From an uncultured bacterium (GTDB lineage Bacteria > Verrucomicrobiota > Lentisphaeria > Oligosphaerales > Oligosphaeraceae): a stretch of 35,257 bases of DNA. The notes beneath the pieces are model-generated. The model saw nothing but the letters and a program-made list of their open reading frames with translations, was not told the origin of the DNA and did not search any database. Position numbers and translations under genes: made by a program. The stretch is taken from contig URJM01000016.1 of NCBI GenBank assembly GCA_900548225.1, positions 1-35,257 on the forward strand. The letters run 5' to 3'. Positions 31,497 to 35,257 of the stretch are shown in pieces (within the stretch, counting starts at the first letter, position 1; every line of letters starts with the position of its first letter).

Positions 31497-33806
31497 GTGT
31501 CTATGCGTAGATATGCGGCAATATTCTTCCTCTTCCTTCTTGCGCGGCTGCTAGGTGCTGGCGAACTTGACCTTGCCCGATTGTCAGGGCATGTCATCCC
31601 ATCGGGGGACACAGGCACCCAGGCAATCTACCACGGCAAGAGCGGGGTCCTGGAGCTCTCGACCCGTTTTCGCCAGGATGGCTCGAAACGCGCCTGCTGG
31701 GATCTGCCAATCACCGAAGACTTGAGCCACTCCGCCGGCATCAGGCTGAGAATACGCGCACAAAACGCAGACCTGGCCAGCCAGCTGGACATATACCTGA
31801 AAACCGATGGCGTTTGGCACCGCGCCGAACTCACCCCCAGAACAAACGGACTCTGGGAGGAGGTCGTCATCTCAAAGGCATCGTTTTCACCAGAGTCACA
31901 ACGCACACCATCCTGGAAACGATGCGACACCATTAGGATTTCCGCATGGAGGGGCGCGTCCGGACAATTCGCGATACAGCTTGCGTCCATAGAGCTGCTA
32001 GACGCCAATTGCTCCCTGGCACTTGTCCGGGGCGCAGGCTCCCCCGGCTCGACCGACGCGCAGAGAAACGAATCCCTCCGGCACGCCAGAAATCTCGGCG
32101 AGTCACTTGTCAACGGAGGAATCCTCCCCGCAGTGGTTGACGAGCCGGACCTCTCGCTCTCCGCACTGAAATACTACGGCTGCATCGCCCTGCCCTTCGG
32201 GGATTTCCTCGGCGAAAACGGAATAAACCAGCTCTGCGCATACGTGCGGCAGGGAGGACGGGTCGCCGCATTCTATTCGATCCCGGCACGACTCTCAAAC
32301 ACAATGCAACTGCCTGCGGGAAAATTCCTGCGGACGGCGTCGCTAAGCCACGGAATATCCGGAATCCGCACCCAGGGAGGCGCCTTCTTCAAACAAAGCG
32401 TCCAGGCGCTGATGGCGGTCTCATCACGACCCGCAGAAGGACTGAAGTACCGCGCATGGTGGATTGACGCGGCAGGACGCCAGACCCAATACCCGGCAAT
32501 CATACAGTCCCCATCCGGGTTCTGGATGACCTATGTCTACCAAAAGCAGGACGAGGAACACTCAATCCCCGTCCTGGCCGCATTCCTGGAGGACCAGGCG
32601 CCGGGACTCCGGAGAAATGCCGCCGCAACCCTCGTAAAGCGCACACGCTTCGCAATTGCAAACGCAGGGGCAGGAGAACATCTCACGGCACGCATGCACC
32701 TGGCACGGGCCATCGAACGCGCGAAAACCGAGGACTACCCGGGCGTATTCTCTTCAGTCCTGGCGGCAAACGGAGCCCTCGCGGACGAATCGATGCCCGC
32801 AAAGGAATCCCCCGTCGCAATTGTCGGAGGAAACGAATTCCGCGGAGTCTGGATGCGCTCCCCAAGGGGAATCCGCAACGAAGGCTGGGGAAAGACGCTC
32901 AGACGACTGAAGCTTGTACGATACAACGCAGTCTTCCCGCACTTCCTCGCACCATACGCAACCGCATGGCCATCCGCCTATACGCGGCAGAGGCTTGACG
33001 GAAAGGCCGACGATTCCGTCGCGGAATGCGTCGCCGCCGCCACAAATCTCGGAATCCAGGTGCACGCATGGGCGCATGTCCTCGGAGTCGCGGACGCGCC
33101 GCCCGCAACCCTGAAACAGTGGGAGAGCGAAGGACGCCTCCAAAGGAAGTCAAACGGCACCGTCATCCCATGGCTCTGCCCGACGCAACGCGAAAACCGC
33201 CTGCTCATGGTGCAGATGGTGACCGAAATTGTCAGAAAATACGACCTGGCCGGAATACAGCTTGACATGCTGCGCTTCGAGGGAAGCACGGGATGCTACT
33301 GCGACCGATGCCGCGCCGCATTTGCAAGATATGTGAACCATCCGCTCGCGGACTGGCCACAGTGCACCAGGGAACCATCCCAGGAAAAGGCAAGCTGGGA
33401 GGCATTCCGAATCCGGCAAATCACCCAGCTCGCCCAGGAATTGTCAAACGCCGCAAGGCGCGCAAGACCAAAGATCAAGGTCTCCGCCGCCGTCTATCCA
33501 GACCTCAATACCGCACGGACAAATGTCGGGCAGGACTGGCTGGACTGGCTGCAAAAGGGCATAGTCGACTTCGTCTGCCCAATGGACTACCGCCCATCGG
33601 CGGCTATGCTACAAGGGGATATCGGACGGCAGCGCGCCCTCGCAGGAAGCCTCGCCGCGAAAATCTACCCCGGACTGGGGGTGACTGTCCACAATCTCTC
33701 AAGACAGGAACTGCAACGACAGATACAGGCAGTGCGGTCCGCCGGGCTGGAAGGATATGTCCTGTTTGAATACACCGCACCTGTGGCGGACCTGCTGGCA
33801 CAATAG
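31497..33806 (+). CDS. GHL10-type glycosyl hydrolase with N-terminal binding domains
   Basis: 769 residues from GTG 31497, which has AAGGGG 9 bases upstream; ATG 31503 is the alternative, two codons in. A signal peptide (RRYAAIFFLFLLARLLG) comes first. Residues ~25-165 look like a beta-sandwich carbohydrate-binding module, and ~170-310 like a Rossmann-type domain with the DEPDLSLSALKYYGCIALP and YVRQGGRVAAFY strands. The catalytic GHL10 domain begins at EFRGVWMRSPRG (near 447) and includes GIQVHAWAHVLG, LAGIQLDMLRFEG (near 585) and DFVCPMDYRPS (near 690), matching the family-10-like glycosidases acting on cell-wall or other glycans. The substrate is unknown. It ends before a convergent ABC gene. 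Confidence 0.8.
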   Translation: MSMRRYAAIFFLFLLARLLGAGELDLARLSGHVIPSGDTGTQAIYHGKSGVLELSTRFRQDGSKRACWDLPITEDLSHSAGIRLRIRAQNADLASQLDIYLKTDGVWHRAELTPRTNGLWEEVVISKASFSPESQRTPSWKRCDTIRISAWRGASGQFAIQLASIELLDANCSLALVRGAGSPGSTDAQRNESLRHARNLGESLVNGGILPAVVDEPDLSLSALKYYGCIALPFGDFLGENGINQLCAYVRQGGRVAAFYSIPARLSNTMQLPAGKFLRTASLSHGISGIRTQGGAFFKQSVQALMAVSSRPAEGLKYRAWWIDAAGRQTQYPAIIQSPSGFWMTYVYQKQDEEHSIPVLAAFLEDQAPGLRRNAAATLVKRTRFAIANAGAGEHLTARMHLARAIERAKTEDYPGVFSSVLAANGALADESMPAKESPVAIVGGNEFRGVWMRSPRGIRNEGWGKTLRRLKLVRYNAVFPHFLAPYATAWPSAYTRQRLDGKADDSVAECVAAATNLGIQVHAWAHVLGVADAPPATLKQWESEGRLQRKSNGTVIPWLCPTQRENRLLMVQMVTEIVRKYDLAGIQLDMLRFEGSTGCYCDRCRAAFARYVNHPLADWPQCTREPSQEKASWEAFRIRQITQLAQELSNAARRARPKIKVSAAVYPDLNTARTNVGQDWLDWLQKGIVDFVCPMDYRPSAAMLQGDIGRQRALAGSLAAKIYPGLGVTVHNLSRQELQRQIQAVRSAGLEGYVLFEYTAPVADLLAQ

Positions 33807-33940
33807 GAAGGAGTTGGGACGCAATGCTTCCGGCTCCCGGCAATTCCTCCATCCGCCAGGCGGCTGACCGCGCCGCAGTTTCAGCGAAGGCGGGCATCCC
33901 GTCTTCCCCTCTGGGAAGCAACCCTGCCAGGCTCTCCAGT

Positions 33941-34912
33941 TCATTCCCTTCCACGGGTCACAAGATGGCATGCGGCCTTTCTACCGGGCGCACACTCCGT
34001 GAGAGCCGGGCATCTTTCTGCGCACAACGGGGTTGCATAAGGGCATCTTGTATGGAACGGGCACCCCGAAGGAGGATTCGCGGGGGACGGGATTTCGCCT
34101 TCGAGAAGAATACGCTTCGTGCGGTCTGAGACTCCCGGCACGGGAATGGCGGAAACCAGCGCACGGGTATACGGATGCACGGGATTGGTCAGGACGTCGC
34201 GCGCATCGCCCTGCTCAACAACCCTCCCAAGATACATGACCGCAACCTCCTGGGCAATAAGCCTCACAACGCTAAGGTCATGCGAAATGAAGAGATATGA
34301 GAGCCCGTGACGATCGCGGAGCTCGGCAAGGAGACGGATTACCTGCGCCTGGACGGATACGTCCAACGCGGACACCGGCTCGTCGCAGACGATATACTCG
34401 GGTTCCAGGGAGATTGCCCGCGCGATTGAAATCCTCTGGCGCTGCCCCCCGGAAAATTCGTGGGGATACCTGAACATCGTTTCAGGTTCCAGCCCAACTT
34501 CGCGCATAAGCCTTGCGGCCGCATCCTGCCGGGACTCCCCGTCCTTGTAGAGCCCGTGGGTCTCAAGGCCTTCTGTCACCAGCTCCATGGCGCTCATCCG
34601 AGGATCCAGCGATGCGAATGGATCCTGGAAGATCATCTGGAGGTTTCTTCGGGCGGACCTTTTTTCCGCCCCCTTGAGTTCGGCCAGGGGCCTTCCATTG
34701 AACTCCACCGTGCCGCCAGTGGGCGTTTCGAGCCCGACAAAGGCACGACCAAGGGTGGTCTTGCCACACCCGGACTCGCCGACCAGCCCCAGGGTGCGGC
34801 CGCATGGAATCTCAAGAGAGACTCCATCCACGGCGCGGACATGCCCGCAGACCCTGGCGAAAACTCCGCGCCGAATGGGGAACCATACTCTCAAGCCATT
34901 GCAGGAGAGCAT
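33941..34912 (-). CDS. Oligopeptide/dipeptide ABC transporter ATPase (OppF/DppF type)
   Basis: 323 residues. Cytoplasmic ATPase of a peptide or related solute importer. Walker A is GLVGESGCGKTT (residues 42-53), then QMIFQDPFASLDPRM, the signature EFSGGQRQRISIARAI, Walker B YIVCDEPVSALDVS and the switch LFISHDLSVV. The C-terminal extension with HPYTRALVSAIPVPG and the cysteine motif SGCPFHTRCPYATPLC is specific to the oligopeptide transporter ATPases. The permeases, binding protein and partner OppD are not in the window. Its start lies one base beyond the coaD stop, so the two are probably co-transcribed. The 134-base space to the convergent glycosidase gene shows only a short CTTCCC/GGGAAG hairpin. 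Confidence 0.92.
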   Translation of the reverse strand: MLSCNGLRVWFPIRRGVFARVCGHVRAVDGVSLEIPCGRTLGLVGESGCGKTTLGRAFVGLETPTGGTVEFNGRPLAELKGAEKRSARRNLQMIFQDPFASLDPRMSAMELVTEGLETHGLYKDGESRQDAAARLMREVGLEPETMFRYPHEFSGGQRQRISIARAISLEPEYIVCDEPVSALDVSVQAQVIRLLAELRDRHGLSYLFISHDLSVVRLIAQEVAVMYLGRVVEQGDARDVLTNPVHPYTRALVSAIPVPGVSDRTKRILLEGEIPSPANPPSGCPFHTRCPYATPLCAERCPALTECAPGRKAACHLVTRGRE

Positions 34913-34913
34913 C

Positions 34914-35257
34914 TTACTTAAACAACTCCTCTATTGGCTTGTAGAAGTAGTCGTAGGTGTGCGGAAAATAAATCTCGTCCCGTCCATGGCAATCGAAAAG
35001 CTGGAGCCCCCTGAGCGCGGAGGAGGAGATATGCTCCAGTGCCTTGTCGCAGGGGATGTAGACCGAGTGGGTCTGGGGCCTCATCGCCTGCATGAAGCAC
35101 TGCTGGCTCATTTCATAGTCGAGGTCGTAGCCATTGCGGAGCCCACGGACGAGCGTCACGTCGCATAGCGCCGACTCCTGGTCAAGAAGATCCACCATGA
35201 GATTGTCGAAGAAGACGACCTCGTGGAACGGAAGCTTTCGCTTGACGCTGACGGCGG
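34914..35257 (-). CDS. coaD: Phosphopantetheine adenylyltransferase, 3' part
   Basis: Runs off the right edge; the first visible residues (KRKLPFHEVVFFDNLMVDLL) continue in frame above the apparent start at 35198, so the true start is outside. The protein makes dephospho-CoA from 4'-phosphopantetheine and ATP. DVTLVRGLRNGYDLDYEMSQ is the family's VRGLR-x(3)-D-x-E segment and CDKALEHISSSALRGL is the ISSS nucleotide-binding motif. Some nonstandard detail: the E-x-S-x(2)-ISSS region reads ALEHISSSALRG. coaE, which acts next, is at 14533 in this window. Confidence 0.93.
   Translation of the reverse strand, partial: AVSVKRKLPFHEVVFFDNLMVDLLDQESALCDVTLVRGLRNGYDLDYEMSQQCFMQAMRPQTHSVYIPCDKALEHISSSALRGLQLFDCHGRDEIYFPHTYDYFYKPIEELFK

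Noticed and set aside
33604..33954. 116-residue minus-strand frame overlapping the GHL10 3' end
   Set aside because: It overlaps the confident plus-strand gene for most of its length, and its translation has no domain character.
33824..34129. 101-residue plus-strand frame with an upstream AGGAG
   Set aside because: Most of it is antisense to the OppF-type gene; Ser/Arg/Pro-rich shadow translation.

Overview
The window looks like chromosomal DNA from an obligately or mainly anaerobic Gram-negative bacterium. An oxygen-sensitive class III ribonucleotide reductase operon and a rubrerythrin point to anaerobiosis. A TonB-dependent receptor and a lipoprotein point to an outer membrane. A GH123/DUF4091-type hydrolase, a GHL10-type glycosidase, a large sodium:solute symporter and a secreted protein with chitobiase-type C-terminal modules fit a carbohydrate-using member of the PVC group (Lentisphaerota/Kiritimatiellota-like). 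That placement is an inference from gene content and style; no rRNA is present. The DNA is GC-rich, and many start codons have no clear Shine-Dalgarno sequence.

Layout. 1-1407 is the 3' end of a glycoside hydrolase gene. An unusual initiator tRNA (minus strand) and a gene-free gap of about 0.6 kb follow. 2240-8747 is a tight run of eight plus-strand genes: lipoprotein, PhnP-like metallo-hydrolase, membrane glycosyltransferase, small membrane protein, rnhC, sugar-isomerase-like TIM barrel, flavin reductase-like protein and rsmG. 8906-12946 is a dNTP-synthesis unit: a promoter overlapped by two NrdR-type boxes drives nrdD, a CxxC redoxin and nrdG. 12966-20038 is a housekeeping run: lspA, miaA, coaE, rho, a zinc-ribbon protein, parE and ung.

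From 20104 to 27872 the genes lie on the minus strand: a rubrerythrin with a long structured leader, a secreted repeat-domain protein, tRNA-Thr, a GNAT acetyltransferase, and a transport/purine-salvage cluster (NCS2-like permease, phosphoribosyltransferase, sodium:solute symporter). 28075-33806 is again plus strand: tRNA-His with a terminator-ended tail of unknown role, a TM1266-family regulator, a frameshifted TonB receptor, a gap with a perfect 21-bp inverted repeat, and a GHL10 glycosidase. The right end carries an OppF-type ATPase and the 3' part of coaD on the minus strand.

The clearest regulatory logic is at nrdD, where the -35 adjoins one NrdR box and the -10 lies inside the second. 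Promoters of the form TTGAAA-16 bp-TAAAGT recur before tRNA-His, tRNA-Thr and rubrerythrin, giving an internal model of the main promoter type. No CRISPR array, integrase, transposase or phage module was seen. The least ordinary items are the initiator tRNA (C33, A29:U41, extra T-stem base, U1:U72), the MiaA P-loop with Trp in place of Gly, the structured rubrerythrin leader, the RNA-like tail behind tRNA-His and the 21-bp palindrome at 31209-31264.
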